Positions 50,041 to 60,885 of a stretch of DNA of 64,000 nt are shown here, piece by piece. Within the stretch, counting starts at the first letter, position 1, and each line of letters opens with the position of its first letter. The stretch spans positions 206,989 to 270,988 of the forward strand of contig NMRB01000676.1 of assembly GCA_002633025.1 (NCBI GenBank), written 5' to 3'. The notes beneath the pieces were generated by a model, which was not told the DNA's origin, made no database searches, and saw only the letters and a list, made by a program, of their open reading frames with translations. The position numbers and the translations under genes were made by a program. This stretch comes from Notospermus geniculatus. Lineage: Eukaryota; Nemertea; Pilidiophora; Heteronemertea; Lineidae.

Positions 50041-53000
50041 TGAAACGCTCACAAGAATTGTTGGGAGTAGGCAATCATCAAAATAAGCCAAGATTAAAGA
50101 AAGCTGATCCTGCAGTCGAGCTGAAAAATGAACAAAATCGCGACGAAAATGGAAAAATCGAAGTAGTATCTGAGAACGAAATCGAAAAATCTGACGTCCC
50201 GAATTCCAACTCAGATGAGAGCACACCCACCGAAACTGGAACCATGGAACAAGCGGTAGTGGACCTGGCGAATGTCGCAAAAGACGTCGCTGACGATACA
50301 GCAGACGACAGCAACGACAGTGACCTTGAGGAGAAGGTCAAGGTCATTGAGGAAGAGAAAGAATTGGAGAAGATACCAAAAGATGGCAAGATTGTTGAGG
50401 AGACCGAGACCAAAGAGGATGAAGTCCTCGAACCAAATGAAGCTTTCAAGGTTGATGAACCTGAGGATGTTAATTCTATCGAGGTGCCTGAGGAAGGCGA
50501 GGTGGATGACTCCGAGGAGATGTCCTCCGAAGATGTGATGAACAACATTGATGTTACGCCACAGCGACCAGCAGTGACAGATTATCAATATGGTACGTGC
50601 AGTGTATACAGCGAGTATCGTAAAAAAGGTTTCTAAATGGCGAATTTTCTTCTCAAACATCCTCAAACCAACATGAATTCGAGATCACGGGAGGGGAAAA
50701 TGGATAGGACATAAAATGACAGAGGGAATTTGTTGTCAATTGGTGGCAACACTACCCCGTCAGTCATGAAAAATACGATTTCTTTCAATAAGAAATTGAC
50801 ACGGGACCGTTCGCGTATCTTTTGAATTGTTTTCAATAAATTTCGACTGCAGGACACCTGAGGCCTATAATCTGTGCTCGTCATGGTCAAAATTTTCCCA
50901 TTTGATCCATTATCTCTTCTTAATTCTAAAATTTTTCCACAAAGGCTTCATCTGCTTCAATTACGCTCCTGAGCACTGTTCCGAGGATATCAAAACCTCA
51001 CACCTATTCACCAGTAACCTATTACACCGCCTACGTGGCGGTTCTTTGAGATATTCCGAAGGGAGTTGACAATGGCGTAAATTTAACTTAGATGGTATTT
51101 ACAACAAAAGAATACATACTGAAAATAGAGACGTCGGTGAGACTACCGGGAATTTGACATTTGAGATATCTGCAGTTTAGAATCCGATGTTGAAGATGAA
51201 ACTGTTTCAGAATTGCTAAGCGAGGCGTAGACACGTTTTTCGTTGGATCTTGGCTGTGTTGTCATGAAGGCTGAGAAGCGCTATAGTAGAATTCGTCAGA
51301 TTGCTCTCCAAGTGTCTTGAAAAGTCGTCACTTCGCCTTCGGAGGTCTCACAGAAAAAAGAAATCAACTCGAGTGGAGACTCAAAGTCTCACTATGGGGA
51401 CAAAATGGCTCGAAATACCTTTTGTCTCAAAATGAAACGGAAAATGTTTTGGGCCGAGATGCTGACAGTCTCATTCTGAGATCACTCAACTCAGATTGAG
51501 AGGTCATTGTCTCGGGCCGAAATATTTTCTGTTTCATTTTGAGTCAAAAAGTATTTCGAACCATTTTATCCGTATAGTGAAATCTGAGTCTCCACTCGAG
51601 TTGATTTCTTTTTTCTGTGCTGTCGAGTGCCTAATAGTGGGACGTGTATTCTCTGTGTTGAGATATAAGGCTGACCCTAACAACGACCTTTCCCTTCAGC
51701 CAATCATTCCACTCCTTAGTGAGTAACATGTCTTCTGATTGGTTCCCACGATTAGGCACTCGCCAGTGGTGTTCGGACTGCTCTCCAGTGGAGATAGCGT
51801 AGTCCAAAGGCTTGATGGTTCATGATTAAAGACTGATGGGTCGGTAGCTCCCGACACCTTTGCTAACTTGGGACCAAACGTCGTATGAAGACCCCCACCG
51901 TGCGTCATTTGACCCTCAATTGCCACTGTCGAGAGACACACGACAGACTGGGCCTGATTTCATTACTGTGTTTTCTTTAACAAATCGCCTATTGATCACA
52001 CACTGTTAGAAATTATTTATTTTACAGTAGTAATTTTGCAGTAATTTTACAGAAATTGCCTGCAGCAGAGTCCCCAGCACTTTCTGTAAATTTACATATT
52101 TTTTTAATGGTATGATTCATGTTTTCCTGTATTGGTTGGACTCCATTGGACATCCTATTATGATGCCTTCTGAGAGCAGTATGAAAATATAATTTGGTCA
52201 GCCTCCAGTCAAGTCTCTGTTGACATTTATTTAAGTCTGTACTTTTACAGATCAAGTCTGCAATTTTACAGATCCGTCCTGGGGACTCTGCTGCACAGAT
52301 ATTCTGTAAAATCTTCTGTTATTTCTAACAGTGCATGGTGAATGATGTCAATTCGAAAATTTACGATCCAACGTTGACTGATGCCATACACCCATTGCTG
52401 GGGTGGGTATAGGCAACAGAAAAATGGATCGAGTTAAATGGAAGGACTGCTTTTGCGAATCCATCTTAAACCACAAGGGGATACTGCTCCATCTTGAGCG
52501 TGGTCCGAAGGCGAAGTGTCCGTAGACCATGTTATTTCAAGATGTCGGGAATCGGGATTGGCGGTGCCCCAATAACCGTAAGATAACTTGCGGGCCGATG
52601 TTGGTATGCGGTCTTGTGAATACCATGTCGTTTTTACTATTTCTGGCTACAAAATGGCGCCTAAAGAATTCTCCGATACTCGCAACTGTCCCATTTTATT
52701 CCACTCCAAACAGTAATAAGGGTGATATCTGAAAGATTTACTAGCATTTAAGTGCAACACGTGGGAAAAGCTTCAGGGGAACAGCTGCGATAGCTGTCGA
52801 GTAGCTGGAAACCCCAATAAAGTATCCTATAAGGATGTACGTATTGAACAAAGCTACGATCCTATTGGGCTGCTGAATAAAGTAAGGAACGTTCAAGAGC
52901 ATCATTTGTGTTAAGAAAGCTACGCTCTCAACGAAAAAATCTATGAATTACCTAAAGGCAAACGTGCGGGTAGGATGAATATCAAATGGCAGAACCCAAT

Positions 53001-55000
53001 GACATTTGCTTCATCTCTGCAAACTCTCAGCTCTTGTTGAGCTTTTCTGGTAAAAATGTTCGAAAACACATCTAAGGATGCATTCTGTACGTTCAGCTGT
53101 TTGTTATCATCACTGATACTCTCCTCCCGTGGCTTTCTTACATTACTTGTGTTATCTGTTTTTAACAAAAGATGTATTCTACTCAGAACAATTTCTTTGC
53201 TTGGTAAACAGCCTTCCAAACGCAATCTCTTGCCTTGTACTCCCTTCGCTAATCGCAAATGCCAGCAATGTTGCCAATAACAGCGAAGCAGAAACGTGTT
53301 TCCTTGGAGAATGGTTCTTAGGTTGGACGGAGGCGGCTATTACACTTTACCAATATAAACTAGCTTTAATTAAACGAGACGGGAATGCTACACATGTAGG
53401 CGTTCCATTTCATCTGATAATGACAATCATGAAACCGCAAAACGAGGACGAACATTGCATCTTTCTTTTGTTCATCGTTTCAACGTCCTCCGCTCATGGC
53501 TGCTTCGGTTTCTTGTATTCAAATGACTACTTGGTAGGCATTATTATGGACCAATCACGTTTTTGTTTGCTTGCCAGTTAAGTGCGCGCGCATTAAGTCT
53601 CCATGACAAAACAAGATGGCGGTGGCCGTCGTCGGAATGATGAATGACGACCATGGAACGTTGATCAGTCGTTGAGAACAATATGCAAACATCATATACA
53701 TGAGACTACATGTACATGTATATACATGTACTTCTCTTTTCAGATGATTACAATGGACTTTATGCCGACCCCTACCAATGGCTGGACCGGAAGAAGCGAG
53801 ACGCTGACCGGAAGAAGCGAGAGAGCGCTCTCCAAGGCGCGGAGGCTGGAATGTCGATGGTGGTAAATGAGGACGCGAAGTCACGGTCCAAGAGGGACAC
53901 TCAATATCCTTTATCACTTAGAGATCTATACAATCTTTATGTCAAATACCAAATCATCAAAGACCAGGATGAACCGGAGGAAGAGGACTTACAACCCGTC
54001 TACGAACTCCCCGAATATGAAGAAGACTATGACAACAGCCCGGAGTACGATTACGGCGGTGAAGACGTGGCGCCACCGTCCGAAGATTGGGAACCAGATG
54101 CTGTGAATGAAGAAATCCAGAAGGAACTCGCATACGAAGCTATGATGCAACCTGCGTTGGAGGCGGAGGCTCCGTACGCCCTGGAAAACGACCTCGCCGA
54201 GGAAGACGAGGATGAGGATATAGATGACGATGATGAGGTCCCAGCCTGGGAGGTCCCAGCGGAGCCTGCGTACTATCCCATGGAATATGTTCCGATCTCC
54301 AACCCGAGTGAGGAAGATGAAATATACGTCCCTGATAAACGAGCCGAGTTGTTGAGCATGATGCCTGGGATAAAGAGAGCTGAGAAGTCATTTTACCCTG
54401 CCTATACGGAGGATCAAGAACCGTGGCAGGCCCTCATCCCTCCAGCGGCCGAGAAGAGAGGAGTGATGGAGGAGTACGCCAGACTTTACAGACTAGCCCG
54501 AGCCCTGAAGCGATCCCGTGATGAGGACGCACTCGAGGGGCGATGGGAAAGTCTTATCGGCGATTACGATGAGGTAAATATTGGGGATGTACAAAGATTA
54601 GAATGTCCGCCTGCGTCACGTACCAGGAATTTGGCTTCCGCAAATGGAACCAAGAAGCCCTTCGGAAAGTTCCATGTCGCTTGCCGAAACGTTGTATGCC
54701 CTCACGCCGTAGGGAGGATGATCAGTGCATCCTATAAAGAACTGACAATGTACGTAGAGAAGCATTCAAATGTGTCGACCAATGACATACCATTTTTAGG
54801 ACCCCAGCTTTGTGGACGGGCACGTATACCCGTCTGGGGTCGATTGCATAGTCATGGCTTCCATTGCCAAGCTCGGCAAATCGGTGTCGGCTATCTTTGA
54901 CAGCCACGACACATGGCGGTAGGTTTCGTCACGTCGTCGATTTGAAACTTCTACGATGTTTTTTTTAATTTCCACCTTGAATTTTCAGAAAAAGAAGTAA
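50041..55000 (+). CDS. granin-like secretory prohormone, exons 2-4
   Basis: Exons 50041-50592, 53744-54573 and 54989-55000 (KKK then TAA). With exon 1 at 10746-10875 the frame is continuous: 507 residues. The mature part is highly acidic, contains no cysteine, and is studded with dibasic sites: KR 41-42 and 45-46, KKR 244-246, KKR 251-253, KR 277-278, KR 426-427, KR 438-439, KR 465-466, KR 483-484, and a terminal KKK. This is the architecture of a precursor cleaved by furin/PC-type convertases in the regulated secretory pathway. The C-terminal third would release AELLSMMPGI, a 25-residue peptide starting AEKSFYPAY, GVMEEYARLYRLARAL and an acidic 20-mer ending GDYDE. No Gly precedes a cleavage site, so no C-terminal amidation is predicted. 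I recognise no named family; granin-like is descriptive. The donor after GDYDE (GAG|GTAAAT) with the tiny last exon is likely. Otherwise the frame runs on to 54900 with cysteine-bearing residues of different composition. Confidence 0.82.
51350..51618. repeat. 269-bp foldback element in prohormone intron 2
   Basis: ACAGAAAAAAGAAATCAACT continues into CGAGTGGAGACTCA. It is mirrored by TGAGTCTCCACTCG and AGTTGATTTCTTTTTTCTGT at the right end. Inner sections also mirror (TCTCAAAATGAAACGGAAAA against TTTCTGTTTCATTTTGAGTC). The arms are over 100 bp with a short loop. Confidence 0.85.
51624..51762. repeat. inverted repeat with CGAGTGCCTAAT ends
   Basis: CGAGTGCCTAATAGTGGGAC at 51624 is mirrored by GTTCCCACGATTAGGCACTCG ending at 51762, around an 87-97-bp interior. 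It starts six bases after the foldback at 51350-51618 ends. Confidence 0.65.
52001..52333. mobile_element. MITE of the CACTGTTAGAA family, best preserved copy
   Basis: Starts CACTGTTAGAAATTATTTAT and ends TTCTGTTATTTCTAACAGTG (333 bp). Inner mirrored pieces include GCAGCAGAGTCCCCAG against CTGGGGACTCTGCTGC (with small differences), and several copies of TTTTACAG. Same family as 34606-34860 and 47684-47970. Confidence 0.85.
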
Positions 55001-56165
55001 AGAATATTTAAAAAGAGACGGAGGAGCATCGCATCATTCATGACTACAAAAACAGACGCCTGCAGAAAACGGCGCAGACGATATACATGAAGGAGAAGAC
55101 GTGTATTGTTTCTGAACCTATGGTCTCCTACAAGACTGGATTTTTGCCCCCTGCTCAGCATATAAAGAGATTATGTCGTACCCTATCTGGTGTGAGTGAG
55201 ATGTGTCGTCATAATATGAATTCAATGGATCGGTACATGTAGCTTCCCAGAACTGACGTCACATTTACCATACCTTGGATAATAAGCTGATGGAAGTACT
55301 GAGAGAAACACAAGGCGCTTTCCAAATACCTGTAATCGATGATAAAAAGAGATTTTTGTGGTTGGAGGTGAAGTTGGAACGACGAATCAACCAGTGTATC
55401 CGCCATCTTGAATCCTGTTTGTATAAAATGTGATATGTTGTGATCGTTGGAGTACGGTATGTGATATTCGTGGCCTCACTCGGACGACTCTCCGTCATTT
55501 CGTGTGAATGTCTCTGCCTCACAGTTCACACTCGCTTAGTGGAAGAAACACACAGTGTACATCATACCACCGCCTACACATGACAGATTGTATATAGCAC
55601 GTACACAGTCAGTGCAGATTCTACTCAGTTTCTGCATTTGTCTGTACATTAGAGTCCAATAGATCAAAGCAATGTACAGTTCAAATTGTCTGTTGTCGTC
55701 AGTAAAGGGCACTCGAAGTGGATTTCTTCAGTTCAAATACATGTACATAGTGTATATGTAATCTATGGTCATCAGAACTTTGGCTCTCTACGAGACGCCT
55801 CAACATGAGTGGACAAGGAGTGAATTGGTGAACTGTCTCTTCGTTCGTGTTGCCATACTTTTGTGGAATGTAATCTCTCACTTCGATGCACCATTCGTAA
55901 TTTGGGACTTCAGAGCTTCACGACAATCTAGGCCATCAACATCCTAGGTTGGGGCAGTACCGTCTGATCTCCCCTGAAGTTGATCCGTCGACATAAGGGT
56001 ATGCTACAAATGAGGCACCATTGGGTCGAGACATGCTTCCGCCGACGGGATTTTCACCTCTCTTCTTCATCCACTCGCACAGCGAATAAAAGCGAGAAAA
56101 AACACTTGTTGGAGATGGGTCGTGATTGATGGGCCCTTGTTCATCCTACAATTCGGTGTACCTCG

Positions 56166-56273
56166 GGGCCCGTATGCATAAAGGTGGAATAAGCTTATTC
56201 CAGGTATAGCTTCACGTTATAACGTTAGGTTATACCTGGAATAGGCTTATTCCACCTTTATGCATACGGGCCC
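56166..56273. repeat. palindromic MITE with GGGCCCGTATGCA ends
   Basis: GGGCCCGTATGCATAAAGGT at 56166 runs on through GGAATAAGC. It is mirrored by GGAATAGGCTTATTCCACC and TTTATGCATACGGGCCC ending at 56273. Nearly the whole 108 bp is self-complementary, centred on a short loop near GTTATAACGTTA. The ends resemble those of the element at 61159-61331. Confidence 0.85.
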
Positions 56274-57053
56274 TGTGGTGTAGGGTTCTTGGCCAACCAT
56301 GCCAACTGCCGACAAACCATTGTCCGTATTGGATAATGTCTTATCCGACTGCCAAACTCCCGTAGGCCATTAGTTCGCTGTAGCTTAGTCGTGATAACCC
56401 AGCATATCGCGTGTTGTGAAAATGTACATTTGTATTTTATTGACAACACACTGAAGCCTCGGTGCTGCTGAAGATGTGGGCAGTCACGTGATCGATTCAT
56501 GTTCTTATTCACCGCTAGATGGAGCGCATTGATATGAACTGTCGCTATCATTGAATTCGCATGGACTGTAAAAATGAGGTATGTAACTAATGATTCCATG
56601 TTTTATATAACGATATAGAACGCAAACCAGAAAAGGGGCGAGGAAAACATAATGGAGCTCAAAACCTGTCCCAACTGCGAAGGAAGTGTATGTACACCAA
56701 CATATTCATGATCAGTGCTGTATTTGTAGCCAGCGAGTCGATGAAATGCAATGTTCCTCAAAATTATTTATGTGTGAATTCAATCCCTGATTCAAATGAC
56801 GCAAAACTGGGCAAAGCAGCTGCATGATCGGGGCTACGTACTTAATGATACTTTTGGTAGTAACTGGTAGGCCTACTCATGGTACTTGTATTGGTATTCT
56901 TAGTAGTAAATGGAGCAGGTAGTTGTTGGTATGTGATGAGGGAAAGAGGATACAGTACGATACCTTTACACCCAATTTTAAAGGCAACCTGAGGTACCAG
57001 ATGCTCTTGATACTCGTTTCCTGCGTCACCGCTTACTAATGCTTGAATGTTAA

Positions 57054-57178
57054 GGCAAAACCTAGCAAGTCACATTTTGATCAAATTTGAGTTGATACCA
57101 TTTTTGGACTCACTAGGTTTGGTCTCATCTTCTAAAGTATTCTCAAAACTGAAAAAAATTGACTTGCTAGGTTTTGCC
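57054..57178. repeat. palindromic element flanked by TTAA
   Basis: GGCAAAACCTAGCAAGTCA at 57054 is mirrored by TGACTTGCTAGGTTTTGCC ending at 57178. TTAA lies immediately outside both ends (57050-57053, 57179-57182). A TTAA target is the mark of piggyBac-type elements, though TTAA could also be part of the inverted repeat. Confidence 0.75.
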
Positions 57179-57724
57179 TTAACACTCCAGAATGATTGAT
57201 GACGAAGGAAGCGAGTGCTAAGAACCATTGATATCGGTATTCGGAGAATGATGACTATAGTCAAGAGGTATGTCATTGACTACACGTAGTTTCCTTTAGA
57301 ATTGTTCGCAGATTCGTATCCTAGTCTACCACTGTGAAACCTTTGAAAAGCTTGAGAAAAGAAGCTTTACACGAGGAAATATTTCAATTATCTTTGGATT
57401 CGTGCAGCCCTCGCGTTCATTTTTTTTGTAAATTCCTACTGGAAATGAAATACCACCGGTTGTAAAGAAATAAAAGACGACAACTGTAGCTTGTGTTATG
57501 GGAATAGGGCAGATGTGATGTTTTAGTTGTTAAAGGAATCTATGTGATTATCATGAGCGATTTGAAATAAATTATTTTTCTGTCTATTTTAATCGGGGAT
57601 TACATTGGATTTTTTGTTATTCCATTTCAATTTTTCCCTTGATCACCAGCATCGATGAAAGTGTATTTTCTGATTGTCCAGTTGTGCCATTCTTCCAACT
57701 TCGCTCTCTTTGGTGGTTCCGTTT

Positions 57725-60103
57725 CTACGAGCCGAGTACCTTGCAGGAGTATATTGTCCCATTTTTGAAGCTGTCTATCATAGTCTCATTCAGTGGCTGC
57801 GAACAAAGTGGGTCGACTGTCAAAGTTTTCGTCTGTAAAACGACAACAACGTAGGCAGCGAGTGTTCCAATGATCTGTAACCGAAAAAAGAATAACCGTT
57901 TCTTGATATAGGGACAGAACGACGCCAAGAATCACCATTTCTTGATATAGGGACAGAACGACACCAAGAATCACCATTTCTTGATATAGGGACAGAACGC
58001 CACCAAGAATCACCATTTCTTGATATAGGGACGGAACAATAACAACCACTCACCTTGAGCAGTGACAAATATCAGGCTTAATGTATGATGATGATGATGG
58101 TTGTATAAATTGCAACTTTCGGTTATTACACTGAAAAATCGCTGGAGTTACGAAGGAAAAGCTCGGCCTGAAGTGGGTAAGTAACGGTGACGAAGACCTG
58201 TCTTTGGATTTGCCACTTCATGCCGTCATATCGATGTCGCCCTTGCCATGGCAGTGACGATGGAATGTTGGAGGCGCCACATTGATGCCGCAGCCTTTTG
58301 AAAATAGTACAGTGTGTGCAAAAAGGAGTCAGTTTTGTTACGGAAAACTCAAGTTTGGAAGTGGTTGAAGGTTGTTCATATTTGCTTTCACCTACCGTCA
58401 GAATCATGGGTTTGTCGAGGGTGAAGATCTGCAAGGCCGTCAAACCAATGGAAGGACCGTTGAGCCTGCTGAGGAGGATGGTCACTTGATCCGCCACAGG
58501 AATAGGTACCGCTCTGAGGTCAATGGTGTAGATGGATGACAGCGATGCATGTGCCTGAGTGACCAAAAATATGATTTGTCGATGATGATGGCAGGATACA
58601 AAGTTGACCAATCAGGATTGGGAGAATTTTTTCCGCGGTGTGGTTCAAGACGCCATCGGCGTTTAGCTGGTGATACGCACCGCTCTGAGATCAATGGTGT
58701 AGATGGATGACAGCAATGTGCCTGAGCGACCAAAAATATGTTTCGCGGATGACGATGGCAAGATTCGAAGTTGGCCAGTCACTACTGGGAGCAATTTTTC
58801 TGACAGTGACATACATGTAGGAGCTACTCCAACTCAAAACATTTCCTAACTAAGATTCTTCATGGTATCGACACCTTCTGATCTTCTGCGGGGCTACCAG
58901 GCTGTACTTCGGGGTTCCTAAGGCCAACTCCACGCCGTTCAGGGGCCGGTTGCACAAAAGTTAAAAAGATAAATGTTTGTTAATTTAACTTTTCCTGTTA
59001 AAATCCCTAGCTTGTTTTTAACTAACAAAACTAACATTTTGGGATAAGTTAACACAAGATAAACTAACAGTGATTTTTAACTTTTGTGCAACCGGCCCCT
59101 GGTGTATAAGTATAGACTAATGATGACAACTTACCGGGTGATTAACCCATAACACGGCAACGCCAATCACGAGGCAAAGATTGGCCATGAGAACGATCCA
59201 AATATATACCACGAAAGAGAGCAAGAATCCGTCAATTCCAGTCGTTAGAAACAGATAGACGCAGAGACACACCGTCGGAATGTAAAAGGCGAAGAGTACG
59301 ATCATGGGCAACATCAGAATCTGATCGAGAACTATGACCATGTCGCAGATTTTTGTGTGCCAGGCCCTGTAGTATTCAAACTTTCCGGTAAAGAAGCCTT
59401 TTTGTGAGATCGCCGCTTCCAACTTCTTGTTCAAGATTTTGAATTCTTCGTAGATAATCCGTGAGAAGAGTAACAGGTTCACGTAGAATGATACCACTGT
59501 AGCACTCATCCACAAACCTTGATAAAACATGAAGATAGGAGTAAGATACGGCGTGGCGGCATGGGTCCTGCTCAATGGGGTCGCGGCAAGAAATAAAAAG
59601 TCTCGGATATGATCTAAGTAGTAACACCCGACGACTACACCGACTGAAAATAAGGGTGTGAAGATAAGGTAAAAGAAGAAACCTGCACGAATCCGTAAAA
59701 GCGGTTTCTCATACGTCACTTCCGTTTCTGATGTCCCTTTGTGTTTCTGTAATTTCAGCCACCTTTCGTTGAATTCAATCATTTTATTTCTTGGTGAGAT
59801 GTAGTAAAAGTACCAGGCGTTGATCGCCAACTCGCACATCGCCAAACAAATGAAGAGAAGACATTGTAATATCGTTTCGGGATCACGATAGACGATGAAA
59901 GCCGTACAAAATCGAGCACAGTTCGCAAATCCAATCCAGACACGGATTCCGTTATAAATTTTCCACGCCTTTCCACGTGGATGCCTGGCAAGGTCGTGTC
60001 CTTGTATACACCCGAAGTACTGTAGGCAGAGTAGTAATGGCCGAGTGATGCGCTGAAGAGCCGACTCAACAACATCAGTTCCATTTTGGTCATCCGAACG
60101 CAT
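57725..60103 (-). CDS. gustatory-receptor-like (GRL) seven-transmembrane protein, 3 exons
   Basis: Minus-strand exons 60103-59135, 58554-58396 and 57874-57725 (TAG); all junctions are GT-AG and phase 0. The protein is 425 aa, normal for the insect gustatory receptor/GRL superfamily, whose members are ligand-gated channels with an intracellular N-terminus and seven helices. Likely helices: about 53-72, 77-101, 140-162, 186-217, 257-287, 293-321 and 377-391. The last two exons carry the family's most conserved C-terminal part: a pre-helix segment with GPSIGLTALQIFTLDKPMIL and the final helix IIGTLAAYVVVVLQTK. The hallmark T-Y-x5-Q-F appears as A383-Y384-x5-Q390-T391: Tyr and Gln are kept, Thr and Phe are not. 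Short C-terminal exons in phase 0 also fit the family. The start is the first in-frame ATG in a favourable context; the protein begins MRSDDQNGTD. The ligand is unknown. Confidence in the superfamily is good but rests on pattern recognition. Confidence 0.82.
57899..58046. repeat. 39-bp tandem repeat in GRL intron 2
   Basis: About 3.7 copies of TTTCTTGATATAGGGACAGA plus ACGACGCCAAGAATCACCA, period 39 bp, with few substitutions. It starts 25 bp upstream (in gene orientation) of the exon 3 acceptor. The length is a multiple of three, which explains the overlapping repeated minus-strand ORFs. Confidence 0.92.
58678..58800 (-). pseudogene. duplicated, broken fragment of GRL exon 2
   Basis: The start of GRL exon 2 and its upstream intron sequence (58505-58633) are repeated about 170 bp away at about 58674-58800. 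The second copy keeps the acceptor (TTTTTGGTCGCTCAG) and the stretch TCATCCATCTACACCATTGA. A small deletion just after the acceptor shifts the frame, so the copy would read HCCHPSTPLISER rather than the receptor sequence. The second half of the exon is absent. It is a non-functional local duplicate that could still act as a decoy acceptor. Confidence 0.75.
58940..59101. repeat. MITE with CAGGGGCCGGTTGCACAAAA ends in GRL intron 1
   Basis: CAGGGGCCGGTTGCACAAAA at 58940 is mirrored by TTTTGTGCAACCGGCCCCTG ending at 59101. The AT-rich centre also carries mirrored TTAACTTTT/AAAAGTTAA-type words. It lies 33 bp inside the intron from the exon 1 donor. Confidence 0.85.
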
Positions 60104-60885
60104 TTTCTTCTACCTCGCATGAAAATCTACCGAAAGCAACGTTGTCTCTGACTACAATGTGAATGACCCAACAAACCTCGACCATTTGAATAATTGCCAA
60201 TGATTTGCAAAAGCTAGTTGTGTCAACAACTCAGCAAGCCATGAACGACATTCGCTTTGATGGGTAGGTTTGCCATTACCATTACTGATTAAGGACACAG
60301 CTATCGTCAGCTATCGTAGCTATCGCCTCCCATATCAGTTCCATAGATAAATATTTGTATCTTTCTTCAGCAAACAAGGCGTGATATGTCATGTATATTT
60401 AGACCACAGAGAGTATCGCTGGAACTGATGAATGGTGATTAACCAATAAAAGCATCTGAAACAGCTACATGTATTGAAAGATGCCATTGATATGGCTCAA
60501 CTTTTATTGGCAAATGATAGCTTGTATGCTACACACAAATACGTCAAGTCCTCAGTTACGGTGCTCCACCGCAACATGAAGGAAAACTTCAATCACCTGG
60601 CATCGAACCACAACCTCTCGAGTATAAACCGATGTTCGAGCCATTACACCATGCACTGTCGGTGTGCATCGAAACCCATGAATGTTTACGTGGATACACA
60701 GTGCAATACACAGCAAAGACTACCCCCTGACGTGCAAGAATGGGGATCAAATCTACGATAGAGGAAGCATATCGAAACGAGGTCCTATACAATTTACGCC
60801 ATTTGTGTCGTTAGAACCGGGATGTCGCTTTCATTTCAACTGAGACAGTGGGCTATCACGGTCCTCATTCAAAATTAGGCCTACT
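60104..60885 (-). other. spacer between LamG-PAN gene and GRL gene
   Basis: Both neighbours are on the minus strand, so this holds the 3' UTR of the upstream LamG-PAN gene and the promoter of the GRL gene. A minus-strand AATAAA at 60508-60503 lies about 380 bases after the LamG-PAN stop. Near 60300-60330 there is a short direct repeat AGCTATCGT. No additional exon recognised. Confidence 0.45.

Larger units (their letters stand above)
50593..53743 (+). other. prohormone intron 2
   Basis: A 3.15-kb intron with donor ATG|GTACGT and acceptor TCTCTTTTCAG. It holds three inverted-repeat elements (51350-51618, 51624-51762, 52001-52333). A 150-codon ORF at 53129-53581 has no homology I recognise and no splice context, and I regard it as chance. 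Confidence 0.7.
55001..57724. other. convergent intergenic region (3' ends of prohormone and GRL genes)
   Basis: It should contain the 3' UTRs of both genes. Candidate polyadenylation signals for the plus-strand gene are AATAAA at 56085-56090 and near 57466. No coding exon is recognised. Two palindromic elements occur (56166-56273 and 57054-57178). Confidence 0.5.

Noticed and set aside
53129-53581. 150-codon ORF in prohormone intron 2
   Set aside because: Composition is like translated intron, no acceptor or donor in place, no known domain.
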